From the NCBI GenBank assembly GCA_009801085.1, contig VNWV01000006.1, positions 2,108,001 through 2,172,000 on the forward strand: 64,000 bases of DNA. Reading direction: 5' to 3'. Below, in pieces: positions 32,659-42,641 of this stretch. The notes under the pieces were generated by a model. It saw only the letters and a program-made list of their open reading frames with translations, was not told the DNA's origin and made no database searches. The translations under genes were made by a program, and so were the position numbers. The stretch is from Lasiodiplodia sp. COLG20. Lineage: Eukaryota; Ascomycota; Dothideomycetes; Botryosphaeriales; Botryosphaeriaceae. Position 1 is the stretch's first letter. Each line of letters opens with the position of its first letter.

Positions 32659-32868
32659 TCATCTTCGCAAATCGTCAAGTGAGTCCGGCGAGTCGCTCCG
32701 AAGTAGCATCGCTGTGCGCCGTTTCGATCTTTGGTCCAAATAGTAGAACATGGCTCCGAGGAGGCTGATGCAGAGCATTCCTGCAACCACTGACGCGATG
32801 ATGGTCTTGGTGTCGTTCCACTCTGCCACTTCTTCGGCGTCGGAATCGCGCTTGTATATCGCAACCAT
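32659..32868 (-). CDS. Possible small single-pass membrane protein, 69 aa
   Basis: A short frame with protein-like organisation: an acidic N-terminus, one TM helix at residues ~22-44 (TIIASVVAGMLCISLLGAMF), a basic stop-transfer (DQRSKRR) and an acidic tail (SDSPDSLDDLRR). The layout fits a type III small membrane protein or the C-terminal exon of a larger gene. I found no upstream exon. A chance frame is possible but less likely given the hydrophobic-to-basic order. Confidence 0.4.
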   Translation of the reverse strand: MVAIYKRDSDAEEVAEWNDTKTIIASVVAGMLCISLLGAMFYYLDQRSKRRTAMLLRSDSPDSLDDLRR

Positions 32869-33590
32869 GGTTTCTATTTTTTCGGATGTCGCTTTGGCTT
32901 TGTCTGGGTATGTCCTGTCGTTGCTGAGGTCTAGAGCACGAGGTGGGATGCTGCAGTGAGGGCGGGGAGAGAATACGTGGGGGTGTAAGCTTCACGTGGT
33001 GTTTTTCGCGGTGCAGCAACGCAACTTATAAGCACCGCAGCCTTGTTTCACTCAAACAGGGGTCCTCGGTTGATGCGCCCGAAGCAAAGCACTCGTGGCG
33101 AACAGAACGTCGCAGATACCCGTTGAACGAATGGTTTCTGCTGGCCCCCATGTCGCGTGGGGCCGTGTCCTCGTATACACGATCCTTCCCGCCGCAACGA
33201 CAACAAGACAAAAATATGGTACGATCGTGAGGCTATTTATAGGAGCAGTAGCGATATGAAGCAGTTCCCATGATGCTTGATTGAGGAGACGACTCGGAGC
33301 GAGTTCCGCAAATACGACTCTGTGAACACGATCTGTGACCACGATATGGACACTGGTTTACGCTTATCATCTCAATATGGGTCCAGGAGCAGAAAGCACA
33401 TCCTGCAGCAGAACAAAAAAGTGCAAATTCCTCTATTAAATCCCATGTTGCTTGGTCTTTGTCGTGGTTCGGGGCGGATGCAATCACTTCCACCATATCT
33501 ATCCCCGATAGTAATTCTGCATCAAAGGCCATATACCCGACTCCCGTAAATTGACAGCTTTGCATTAACCTCCACGTAAGTCGCTTATAT
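32869..33590. other. Intergenic, no gene seen
   Basis: Frames across 33052-33649 on the minus strand overlap the end of the four-TM gene and contain no recognisable domain. Confidence 0.4.
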
Positions 33591-34242
33591 CTACATGGGA
33601 TCGTCCCGATCATGAAAAAATCCGACCACCACAGCCAACGCAAAATCAATTAGCGCAATCTCCGCAATCCATGACAGCCTCCAGCTGTACGACACTTGAA
33701 AGAGAAACGAAAAAAAGAAATTGAACGAGACCAGTACGCACTTTACCGCAAATAGTTTTCCGATCGTGAGCACAACGGACTGGTCGATGAATAGATACCA
33801 GCTGTCCCACACTCTGAATGGCCACACTGTAAAAACCCAGGTGGCCTCCAAAACCCACTCGGCAAAGGCCAAAAGTACTGCGAATTGCTGCTCGGAATTC
33901 GATACTCCATCCTGCGAGACAATGCCAATCAGTGATGCCATGGAACGTAGTCCAAGCGACTTGGCACCTCAGCATCATGAGAGAACAGGAGAAAAGGCTT
34001 ACTGGGCGCGAACTCTTCACGGTCAACCAGATGCTCACTCCCGCGATCGCGCCAAACAGCACCGCGAAGAACGTGTTTAGAATACCAGAACATCCGCAGT
34101 TGCCCCGGCCGGCGATATTGTCGCTGTTATCATGATACGGAGGTAGGGCACCGCGTGGCGGTGTTGATGATGAAGACGAGTGAAACAGTGGATCTCTTTC
34201 GCTGTAATAGGCGGGTTGACGCGGGCTCTTGTGGCGAGACAT
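33591..34242 (-). CDS. Four-TM membrane protein, tandem copy 1, two exons, 186 aa
   Basis: The exons are 34242-34003 (240 nt) and 33911-33591 (321 nt), joined over a 91-bp phase-0 intron (GTAAGC...TCTCGCAG). The N-terminus (HKSPRQPAYYSERDPLFHSS) is Pro/Tyr/Ser-rich, then TM1 (LNTFFAVLFGAIAGVSIWLT). After the splice come TM2 (FAVLLAFAEWVLEATWVFTV), TM3 (VLTIGKLFAVKCVLVSFNFF) and TM4 (AEIALIDFALAVVVGFF). I do not recognise the family. It is clearly paralogous to 35088-35819: the blocks YYSERDPLF/YYTEREALL, WLTVKSS, the splice-adjacent DG, and VWPFRVW/VWPVRVW are shared. The role is unknown; a small membrane organiser or sensor is conceivable. Confidence 0.72.
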
Positions 34243-35087
34243 ACTTTTGACAATGATCTCATAGGAGCTGATACGTCGGCACCAGTAATCATAATGGCCG
34301 CGAGATGGTGATCTTTAATACGCGATTTGCGGCATTCGGCACAGGGTTGTTGTTTGCTGCAGTAACATCCCTTCCTTCTCAATACAATTTTGTGCAACGA
34401 CGATCCCAACGCTGAATACGAAATACAGTAATACTTAGCTCAATTAAAGAATAAGGAAGCTTGATGGCACAGAGATTTCATCTAAACCCTCCATTACCTT
34501 TTTCTATAGCTTTTCGAGCTGCTATACTCTTTCCCAGTACGCTATAACAGTTGAGGAGCTAGTTACAGAAAGTGTTAAAAATTTTCAACGGATTTTTGTG
34601 AGCGTTAGAGAGTGTAACACAGCTTTGGCGATGAAGGTCTCGGCCGCTGTACTACCTGCTGTGTTACGAAAAACGAAAGCTTTCTGCTTCAACCTCGCTA
34701 CCTTGCTTGAAATCCGATCTCCTTACGCACTAATGATAGGTAGGCGGATGCATCGTTTTCCTATAATATGCGATAAATCTCTATTGCGATGAGATAGATC
34801 GGGGTAAAAAGACTTGCGAAGTCTTCGCAAGGTTCAGAACAACATTGCCAACCGTGTCACGGTTCTCTATTGTAACCCTTACATTGCGAAAGGCACTGCA
34901 GAAGCGCAATTCACATTACTCTCGATCCCAACCTCCCCCCTTCGTGCAGAGCTATCCACAAATGCCAATCTCTTTCACGACTCGTACCTTCCTGGCCGCA
35001 GCGCCGTGTTACACGGCGGATAAGCCAGCAAAGTTACCGCAGTGTGGTGATGGAGCCGTACTGCATTGTTCACCCAATAATCCACTT
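34243..35087. other. Spacer between the tandem four-TM genes
   Basis: AT-rich. It holds a perfect 9-bp inverted repeat at 34813-34831 (CTTGCGAAG T CTTCGCAAG). No gene-like frame is seen. Confidence 0.5.
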
Positions 35088-35819
35088 CTACCCGCCACGG
35101 AAAAATAGTTCCAACACGACTGCCAGCACGAAATCAACTGAGATAAAACCCGCAATAAATGCCAGACCCCAGCTAAACGGCAACTTTGCTTCTCTAGAGC
35201 CATACGCAAGAATCACATTAAATAGCAATAAAATGACCTTCGCCATGAACAACCACCAGATGACTATTACGAGGTGCGGGTCGGTCGACCTTCTCCACCT
35301 CGGCCATACCCTAACCGGCCAGACTTGTATGACCCAGGTTATTTGAAGAGCACACTCGACCAGGGCCATGAGCCCCGCAAAGTACCAGTCCACTATCGAT
35401 GCACCGTCCTAAGAAAGTGAAATCCCTCAGATTAGAAACCAGGCAGATGTGAGAAACGGATGGGTTCTTATCTAAATTCAAGCCACGGATGGAAAGGAAA
35501 TACGTACTGGACCAGAGCTCTTCACCGTTAACCAGATGTTTACTGCTGCTAGCGTACCAAATAACACGATGAACAACAAGTTCAAATCTGAACGTTGGCA
35601 GCTCCACTGGATGGCATCGCCCACAATTCCTCTCCTTCTTTCAGTAAAGTTTCTCACGAAGGGTCTTTGCCCGTGGTCGGAGGTGTTGTTCGTGGAATCG
35701 TACGAAGGTAGATCGTTGAATCGTGGTGATGATGACGATGACGGTTGGAGCAGAGCCTCTCTTTCGGTGTAGTAGCCTGGCGGATGCGAATCATCTTGGC
35801 GACACATCGTTGTAGCCAT
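35088..35819 (-). CDS. Four-TM membrane protein, tandem copy 2, two exons, 210 aa
   Basis: The exons are 35819-35508 (312 nt) and 35408-35088 (321 nt), with a 99-bp phase-0 intron (GTACGT...TTTCTTAG). The second exon has exactly the same length as that of copy 1, and the splice is at the same place, after WLTVKSSGP. The N-terminal cytosolic-looking region (PPGYYTEREALLQPSSSSS) is longer than in copy 1. TM1 is NLLFIVLFGTLAAVNIWLT, TM2 VDWYFAGLMALVECALQIT, TM3 VIVIWWLFMAKVILLLFNVI, TM4 GLAFIAGFISVDFVLAVVLE. There is no recognised domain. Sequence outside the shared blocks has diverged widely, so the duplication is not recent or is evolving quickly. Confidence 0.72.
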
Positions 35820-36723
35820 GGCCTCGCAAGATCAAGGTCAAGGGGTGGTTCGTTGATATTTATCGTATTATGCGAGAGGCGCTAATGTAGACTACTACTT
35901 CCCGCTTCCGGAACGTTGGATGCCTCATGCGTTGCCGTAGCACCCACCCTTTCTTCCCAACAAGAATTTCGGTAACGCAAAACTCAAACATGCACACTAC
36001 CTCGACTACCTTGCATAATGGACGCTCATCTGAGGAAGCAGATCATTGTTGAAATTGGAAACCACGCGAAAGCAAAGATTTTCCGCAACAGAATTTTTTT
36101 GTAAAAGCTAAGATATTCTGAGGGTAAGTCGGATAAAATGGCGTACATTAACAACCGTCGACTTCACGGTGCTTCAATGAAATGGAACCGGATTGTCTAC
36201 TAAAAAAAAGGTCAATTCCGATCGAGGGAGTGTGGTGCAAGAAACGACGGCTTCCGGATCCCTCGTTGCGCCTGGAATTCAAATGCCGCGTTAAGAATCT
36301 TGCTGAAGAAGCATGCGGCAAGCTTAAATATTCAAGTGAGACCACAAGGTAAACAACTTTCTACACTACGACGCACCCATCAAGGTCATGCTAGACAAGT
36401 TGCCCCCGACCAACGCCTGCCGACCAGCGACCTCGTCGGCGAATTCTTAGATCCAGCCTGGTGAGGTTATACCTCACAATCCGACGGCCATGTCAATTTT
36501 GCATGGCGAATTATTCCCGAAAGAGGGTTGGTGTGGGAAGTCCCCGAGGCGGGAGTCTACGTCTGCTAAAGTAAAGTTGGATCACAATGCTACAGAAGGG
36601 CGTTTTAGGTGAAGGGTACCGTGGGGAATAGCGCAGTCCACAAACAAGGGGGAATTATGCCGTAGCAATTTCCCCAGCGAGGAACGAGACTTGCCTAATA
36701 GGGTTAGTAGAGACTGTCAGCTC
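35820..36723. other. Intergenic, no gene seen
   Basis: AT-rich spacer. The frame at 36148-36345 is not convincing. Confidence 0.5.
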
Positions 36724-36954
36724 AAGATGTACAGCCCCCTCTCGCAGCCGATGGCTAGCGCGAACAGCAGGGCTTCCCAGCTCTGCCTTAGAAAAATTAA
36801 CATATCTGGGTATTTGAAGCTATCGTCCGTACGTGTATGTAGAATTTTTAATTCGACATTCTCGTCCAGACGATAGCTTCACCCACCCATAACATGGGAA
36901 GAAAAAAAACAAATCCACGCTAGCCATCGGCTGCGAGAGGGGACTGTATGTCTT
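36724..36954. mobile_element. Fold-back/MITE-like element with ~31-37 bp terminal inverted repeats
   Basis: The left arm (36724-36760) and right arm (36918-36954) are inverted copies with a perfect 25-bp core (36736-36760 against 36918-36942) and a few mismatches outside. The ~157-bp interior has no coding capacity and contains the smaller inverted-repeat element at 36808-36889. A target-site duplication is not obvious. A relic of a larger DNA transposon or a foldback element are both possible. Confidence 0.65.
36808..36889. mobile_element. Small palindromic MITE-like element, copy A (~82 bp)
   Basis: The ends form an inverted repeat. The left arm reads GGGTATTTGAAGCTATCGTC and the right arm, reversed, GGGTGGGTGAAGCTATCGTC. 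The AT-rich centre contains TTTTTAATTCGACAT. It shares arms and centre (AAGCTATCGTCC, TTAAT...ATTCGACAT) with copy B at 42305. It is too short to encode anything, so it would be a non-autonomous element. Confidence 0.65.
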
Positions 36955-37633
36955 CACAGCCTTTTCAACTACCCGGGACACGGCCTTACTGAATAGACAT
37001 CTGATATACAGAAAAGCAAACTCGCAATCCGAACACTGCAGTTGCAGTTTGGAGGGCGCAGCCCCCCGTCAGGCTAAGCTAGACGCGGACTAGCCGTCAC
37101 GGGATGTCTTCTTGAAGAGATCCGATTTTCTTGGCGGCGAAAAGGTGTGGGAGTAAACACTTCTTGAATAGACGTTCAAAGTTGCAGAGGTGGCCAATCA
37201 TCATCGCGGGGTGGGTGGTACGACAGGCTGCGTTTTTTGACTATGCCCTTTTTGTTCGTGTGATTCCTTGCCGCCGGGCGTGCATTGGCTGATACCCCGC
37301 AACGCTTCGGCAGCAGGGTAAATGCTGGGCGGAGTGGTCCGGAGCTGCTCTACCGGCCCAAACTCTTGTTTCTTGGAGGCCACAGTATTGTACAGTTTTT
37401 ATCTACCTATCTAGAGGGCTCTGTTGCACTGTTCGCCAAAGCCATGAGATTCTTCGGGCCCGAAGTTTCCCCACGACAGTGGTAGGTGGCACGGCTCAAT
37501 CTAGAAAAGAGGCATGATTAGCGCGTTGCTGCCTGGACAGCACCTGAGGTTCCTTTAAATAATAAAAGAGATGCACATCCGCCTCCAAAAATATGATTTG
37601 CATCGCACCTACAGTCCTGATTCTTCCACAACA
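36955..37633. other. Intergenic, no gene seen
   Basis: Promoter side of the next F-box gene, with an AT-rich stretch near 37555-37600. Short frames at 37201-37485 are not convincing. Confidence 0.5.
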
Positions 37634-39239
37634 ATGTCTATACAGCTCCTCGATCTTCCCGAAGAGCTTGTTCTTCGGATAGTACAGTGTGTTGCAGAGG
37701 CAGATAATCAAGAGGATGGTTTTGGATATCTAATCTGCGATTATTCGGACGAAAGTCTTTGTGCGCTTCAGCACATTCGACTATGTTCACGGAAACTTTG
37801 CAACATTGCTACACCAGTACTCTTCCAGCGGGTCGGACGCTATTCGCACGAAGATTGCAGGAGCCGATACGTACAGATTTTGAGCAACGAGAAAATACGT
37901 ACGTACGTACGGGACTTACACATTAACACGGTCGGGGACAATGATGTATGTTTACTACCCAATGCATCAAAGAGAGGGCATTCGTAGCTGATCTTTTACA
38001 TAAAGAAAGAGGATATTAATGAAGGAGAAGTCCCTGTCAACAAGAAGAATCTAAGCCTTGTCCGGAAGTTTGAGCAATTCCCAAACCTCAAGGCTGTAAC
38101 TCTGCGATTCTCGCCCAACTGCTCCTCTGAGCACAACATATACCACAGCTATCCCGAATCAGTCCACTTCCGACAGCATATGTTCAGAAAGTTTGTAACA
38201 ACGTTGGCGAAGACATCAATAACCGACGTTTCCATACTCAACCTCCAAAATGTCAACGACGAGACGCTTCTGGCGTCAGAGGACTTCCAATCCACCATGT
38301 CGCGCCTAACGTCCCTAACCCTCCAAATCTGCACGGAAGAGGATGACGCGGCCCCCGAATGCACCATCGAGATACCAGAGTAACAACCCCCCTCCCTATA
38401 CCCGCCCTCCAAAACCTCCCTCTAACCACTCCCACAGACTCCACACCTTCTTCCCCGCCCTCCCCCGCACCTGGCTGCGCCCCATCTCCTCCTCCACCTC
38501 CCTCACCCGCCTCGCCCTCTACAGCGACCACTACTTCGGCTGGCTCCCGCCCCTCGACCTTCCCGCCCTCCTCTTCCCATCCCTGACCTCCCTCGCCCTC
38601 GGCCGCTACACCCTTGCCTCCCCCGCGACCTTCCTCGCCTGGCTCGCCCGCCACGCCGCCACCCTCCGCTACCTAACCCTGCACGACTGCCCCATCCTCG
38701 TCACGCGCGTCGTGCGCGCGCCGCTGCGGCTGGGAGCCGACGGCGTGTCGGTCAGCATGACGCTGCCGCGCACGGGGGGGACGGGCCGCGGTATGCCGCC
38801 GCTGCTGGCGGTGCAGCATGTGGGGTGCCGGTGGGGGGATGTGTTTGGGCGGCTGGGCGAGATGGGGCCGGCGCTGCGGGAGGTGCGGGTGAGTAGCGTC
38901 GGGTGGCGGCACGGGGTGCGGGCGGCGGCAAGGGAGATGGTGGAGAATTTGCCGATCGAATTGTCGGCGGGGAGGTATGCGTGGTTTGATGGGGGGTATG
39001 AGAGGATGCGTATGTGGGGTGGGGAGACGAGGGCGCGGTTGAGTGAGGAGGGTGGGGAGGAGTGGAGGGGGTTTGTGGAGGGGTGTGGGGCGGGGATGAA
39101 TCGCGTGCAGGATTTGGAGGATGTGGAGGCGATGGGGAAGATGTTGGAGAGGCTGGGGATGAGGGAGGGGAGGGCGGAGCCGGTGTATTTGAATCATTGG
39201 GGGGATGGGAATGAGACGGTTGTGAGGTTTGGGGGTTGA
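37634..39239 (+). CDS. F-box/LRR-like protein, three exons, 495 aa
   Basis: The exons are 37634-37945, 38006-38379 and 38438-39239. The introns are 60 bp (GTATGT...CATAAAG) and 58 bp (GTAACA...CTCCCACAG). The F-box is N-terminal (SIQLLDLPEELVLRIVQCVA, then LCALQHIRLCSRKLCNIATP). Leucine-rich repeats follow (FPNLKAVTLRFSPN, MSRLTSLTLQI, LTRLALYSDHYFGWLPPL, FPSLTSLALGRYTL, LRYLTLHDCPIL). The third exon is markedly GC-rich, unlike exons 1-2. An ATG at 37571 upstream would add 21 residues; 37634 is preferred because the F-box follows directly. The role would be SCF substrate selection with unknown target. Confidence 0.8.
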
Positions 39240-39457
39240 AAGTGGCTATTATTTGTGGCAGGACACGTCTTGATTATAGACAGTTGTCTGATATTTTGCA
39301 TATATTAAAGTTTGACTACGTGCAGGTACTGCTCTATCTCATAGTGCAATAGTAGAATTAAGAATCCGATTGGTTTCTAACGGCTGAAGCTTGCTCAGGA
39401 TACCCTGTGAAAAAGAATGAAAAACACTCTTTAAAGCCAGTGAAGCAAGATTTATGG

Positions 39458-41347
39458 CTATGAGATTGTTACTTCCGTCTCTTTCCAAGTCAAATATTTG
39501 AGACAGATGTCGCACCCCTCCCGCTCGCTCAGTTTCCTAAATGAATTGCAATAACTACAGCATTGATGATAAGAAAATTCGCAAAGAACGCATTCTCCAA
39601 TTAGAGTCGTGCATCCCTCCAGCTCTCTACAAACGAAATACGCCCTCGTGTTGTCGTCAAAGTGCCATATCATGTCCCCCACTTCAATTTCGTTCGTACT
39701 GAACCCGAATGAGTTCGTCGTAGAGAAGGTATGATAGCACTTGTCTATGGCCCACTGAAGAATAGTCGAGTAAGTATCCCGGCATGCCCTGCAATACATT
39801 TTATAGGGTATCCTGCCATAGCCAATACCCGTTACAACATCCAAACAAACGCCGCGAAGTTCGAGCTGTCTTACGTTTCTTTCACTGGCCCTACAGTACG
39901 GTTTCCAGGTCCTCACAAGTGTCGGCTCTTTGTGCAGCAAAGAATATAAGGAATCATAATTCTTTGTCGTGCTCTGGGGATTGCAGAGGTCGATTCGGAG
40001 CTGCACGGCTAATGGGCGTCCACGTCGTGTTCCCCAGTCAGGAACCCAGGAGGGTAAGTCTGACGTCGAATGTTCGCCACCTTTAGCGTACGACAGAATT
40101 TTCGCACCCTTAGTATGGTCAACAATGCGGCGAGCTGTCTCAAGAAACACCTGCTCCGGAGATTTGCTGTAGTCCGCAATAAGACCATTGTGGGCCGCAT
40201 TTATGATTATTCCATAGAGCGCAAGCACCTTGTCTCTCGGGTCTCCTGCATTGCAGTTGGTCGTGGAAGCGAGCATTTCGAGCAATTGTTCAGTTGTTGC
40301 GAGATGTCTTAAACCAAAATTCAACGGTCCTGGAAGGCTATTTTTGAGTCCATCTGGGAGTGTGGTCTGCAGTGCCTCGATATATGCTTTGAAACGCCCC
40401 CATGGGACAACAGCGTTCGAGGCTAGCAGAAGCGCCCCTCTGGCGCAAGCTATCTCTTGTAGAACCCAGACCCGAGTAAACCATGAACATGATATTACAC
40501 GCAGGATGTCTGGATGCCAACCATCCTTCGATTTCTGGCTATCGACCAGATGGGTAATATCAGAATTGCTTTTTTCAATATGGTGGAGCAGATCTTGAGC
40601 AAGGTAGATGCTTTGTCCGAGGTATATGAGGACCTGAGATGCCCTAGAATAGATTTCGGACATTAGTCCGACCTGATGGCCCCTTTCTGCTATGTCGGAC
40701 TGATCAATGCAGAGCTGGTCTATCCAGACTCTTCTCTGCTTCCGTTCATGCCGAAGTCTCTTCAAGGCCGCCTCGCAGTTCTTCGTGACTAGGACTTCTT
40801 CACTTCCGCAGTGCAGCATCTGAGAAAAATTGTAGTCTCCGTTCTCGTCGGCCCACGTGTAAGATACGGCTTCATAGCTGGGTTGGTTCCAAGATCCTAA
40901 AACCGTGTGGAAAATGCTGCATGCGACTTGATCGTTTGGTTTCCCAGGCTCAAGTAGAACGAGGCGAATTTCTTTCTTGTCCTGTTGTAGAGCTTTGAAC
41001 CCATAGGATCCTTTGCATCGAACGAATTTCTCGTTATAGCCTTCGGGTTGAAAGATAGCAACAGCTGAGGCATGCTCAACCTGGAAGTCCCAGGCTTGAT
41101 CATCCAGTGCGCCGGTCGCAGACTCGCCGTCGTCCTCGTAGTCGGCGTCATCGGAGCTGAATTCGAATGAAGTTATGCTTGACTGATCCGGCAGTGCTGC
41201 GACGGTCTCTCCGCAACTGAGACAGCACTTTGCCTCTCCAAAATTCCTGATATCCGGGTGGCTACAATGCTTGGATAAGTTGCTCCGATTGGAAGATGCG
41301 CCCACCTTCAGAGCAGAAACTGGGCTATCATTATGTCCGTTCATCAT
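39458..41347 (-). CDS. HET-domain (heterokaryon incompatibility) protein, 629 aa
   Basis: Intronless. An N-terminal Cys/His motif (CSHPDIRNFGEAKCCLSCGE, residues 28-47) typical of a HET subfamily is followed by an acidic linker. The HET domain (~158-300) shows its signature blocks: YEAVSYTWADENGD, RRVWIDQLCIDQSD, and GLMSEIYSRASQVLIYLGQ. The C-terminus is Cys-rich (GECVLCEFSYHQCCSYCNSF, CDICLKYLTW), perhaps a zinc-binding tail. HET proteins trigger cell death after non-self recognition or regulate such responses. The partner is unknown. A second HET gene lies 1.3 kb upstream, separated by an MFS relic. Confidence 0.9.
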   Translation of the reverse strand: MMNGHNDSPVSALKVGASSNRSNLSKHCSHPDIRNFGEAKCCLSCGETVAALPDQSSITSFEFSSDDADYEDDGESATGALDDQAWDFQVEHASAVAIFQPEGYNEKFVRCKGSYGFKALQQDKKEIRLVLLEPGKPNDQVACSIFHTVLGSWNQPSYEAVSYTWADENGDYNFSQMLHCGSEEVLVTKNCEAALKRLRHERKQRRVWIDQLCIDQSDIAERGHQVGLMSEIYSRASQVLIYLGQSIYLAQDLLHHIEKSNSDITHLVDSQKSKDGWHPDILRVISCSWFTRVWVLQEIACARGALLLASNAVVPWGRFKAYIEALQTTLPDGLKNSLPGPLNFGLRHLATTEQLLEMLASTTNCNAGDPRDKVLALYGIIINAAHNGLIADYSKSPEQVFLETARRIVDHTKGAKILSYAKGGEHSTSDLPSWVPDWGTRRGRPLAVQLRIDLCNPQSTTKNYDSLYSLLHKEPTLVRTWKPYCRASERNVRQLELRGVCLDVVTGIGYGRIPYKMYCRACRDTYSTILQWAIDKCYHTFSTTNSFGFSTNEIEVGDMIWHFDDNTRAYFVCRELEGCTTLIGECVLCEFSYHQCCSYCNSFRKLSEREGCDICLKYLTWKETEVTIS

Positions 41348-42017
41348 AGTCGCATGTTTTCCGCTGAGTTTGCCGGATGTTCCCTTGTGGACGTGCGAAA
41401 ACCCGATCGTGAGAGGCTGCGTGACGCTTATAGATGAAGAGGTTCCAGCCTAGCATCAAGTGACTGGTTTAGAGGTACACACAGATACCGAAACTAGAAA
41501 AAGTGTAACAGTAGGGTTCAAGGGCTGAAACTGCGACTGAAGAAAAGGTGGGAGCGGATGAAGCGACCTGCAGCGGGGGGGATACGAGCTTTCGTCGAAG
41601 GCTGCTGGACCCACTTTTGGCTCTGCACGTGGCACGACATGATAGGCGCCGTGTCGAAGACTATGACATAGCCAGCTGAAAAAAATTGATCTCTCGAGAT
41701 TTGCGTTTTCTATTCGTCACGAGTAGAATGGATCGTGGCGGATATACCAATATTTTTGTGAATACAGAGTCTTTCTCACCACAATCTACACTCAAAATGA
41801 TGCCTCAAAGATACTCAATCAATTATTAAATTTGTAGTCAAGGTGTATCTTAACCTCTTCAGACCATGACTTACATAGAGAAATCGGGGTTGAACACTAC
41901 ATGAGAACACATGAGAATAGCTTGTACTTGTCTAGTGCCTCTCACCACTAGAGCCCCGTCACTTTTCCAGCATTCAATTGCTGAATGATTTTTTTTCCCC
42001 TGGCAAATCTTTCCACC
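41348..42017. other. Intergenic, no gene seen
   Basis: Promoter of the HET gene and 3' flank of the MFS relic. AT-rich in 41680-41930. Confidence 0.5.
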
Positions 42018-42544
42018 TTAGAAATGGAACACGAATGGAATGGGTACGGACAGAGTGACAATGACACTAAGGAGATTACCCGCCCAATTCAATCCCAACG
42101 AGCTATACATCGATGGACCAGCTATAGAGAGAAAAACTCCCAGTGCACTCCGAGTGACTCTGTTCCCTGCCAGCGCGGATGCGGCATAGACTGTATGAGT
42201 TACGAAGGCAATTTTGGCCATAAACGAATATGTCACCATATCCAGCGCCAAAGGGGATCCCGGAAGCTCTGACCAGAACGAAAGAAAAGGCGCACGACTT
42301 ACGTGGGTAGCTCAAGCTATCGTCCGGACGTAGATATACATTTAATAATTCGACATCTCCATGCGGATGGTAGCTTCAGCTACCCAGCAGGAATCGATGC
42401 AATCCAATGCACACCAGGCGTACTTGTGCAAGCGAACCATAGCTGCCAGACTGCTACTAAGATTCTTGACGCGCATATGATGCTTACGATTGCTTCGAGA
42501 GGTGTCTGTCCGGTCGTTGGATCAGCCTTTGGCAGTGATACCAT
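42018..42544 (-). pseudogene. C-terminal relic of an MFS (DHA1-type) transporter, interrupted by a MITE-like element
   Basis: Two fragments in different frames together match the end of a drug/polyamine-type MFS transporter. Upstream, 42544-42380 encodes the segment with LWFACTSTP...VHWIASIPAG, like the FWFAWTS...HWI region of DHA1 carriers. Downstream, about 42275-42018 encodes THTVYAASALAGNRVTRSAL, then GPSMYSSLGLNWAGNLL and VPIPFVFHF, the classic last two helices. In between lies the small inverted-repeat element (42305-42385), followed by an intron-like GTAAGT...GGTCAG (42303-42269). The N-terminal two-thirds of the gene is missing; only 98 bp separate the relic from the HET gene stop. 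So it is a truncated, interrupted pseudogene. Confidence 0.7.
42305..42385. mobile_element. Small palindromic MITE-like element, copy B (81 bp)
   Basis: The ends read GGGTAGCTCAAGCTATCGTC on the left and, reversed, GGGTAGCTGAAGCTACCATC on the right. The centre carries TTTAATAATTCGACAT. It shares arms and centre with copy A at 36808, about 5.4 kb away. It sits inside the MFS relic, exactly where the reading frame breaks. Confidence 0.7.
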
Positions 42545-42641
42545 CTTTTGAAAGCGGATCTTGGGTTATTCACCTCTCTTGTAAATCAAAACGTGAACTC
42601 AAAGAAATACAACTAGTAATTATAAAGCCAGGAGCCAGTAT

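Noticed and set aside
33233..33649. 138-codon minus-strand frame overlapping the end of four-TM copy 1
   Set aside because: Overlaps a real coding exon in another frame and shows no TM pattern shared with the pair.
34813..34831. Perfect 9-bp inverted repeat CTTGCGAAG-T-CTTCGCAAG
   Set aside because: Isolated, with no repeat copies or flanking features; one such palindrome is expected by chance or as a minor regulator site.
37895..37915. ACGTACGTACGTACG tetranucleotide run
   Set aside because: Falls within coding exon 1 of the F-box gene and reads in frame (RTYVRDL); too short to be notable.
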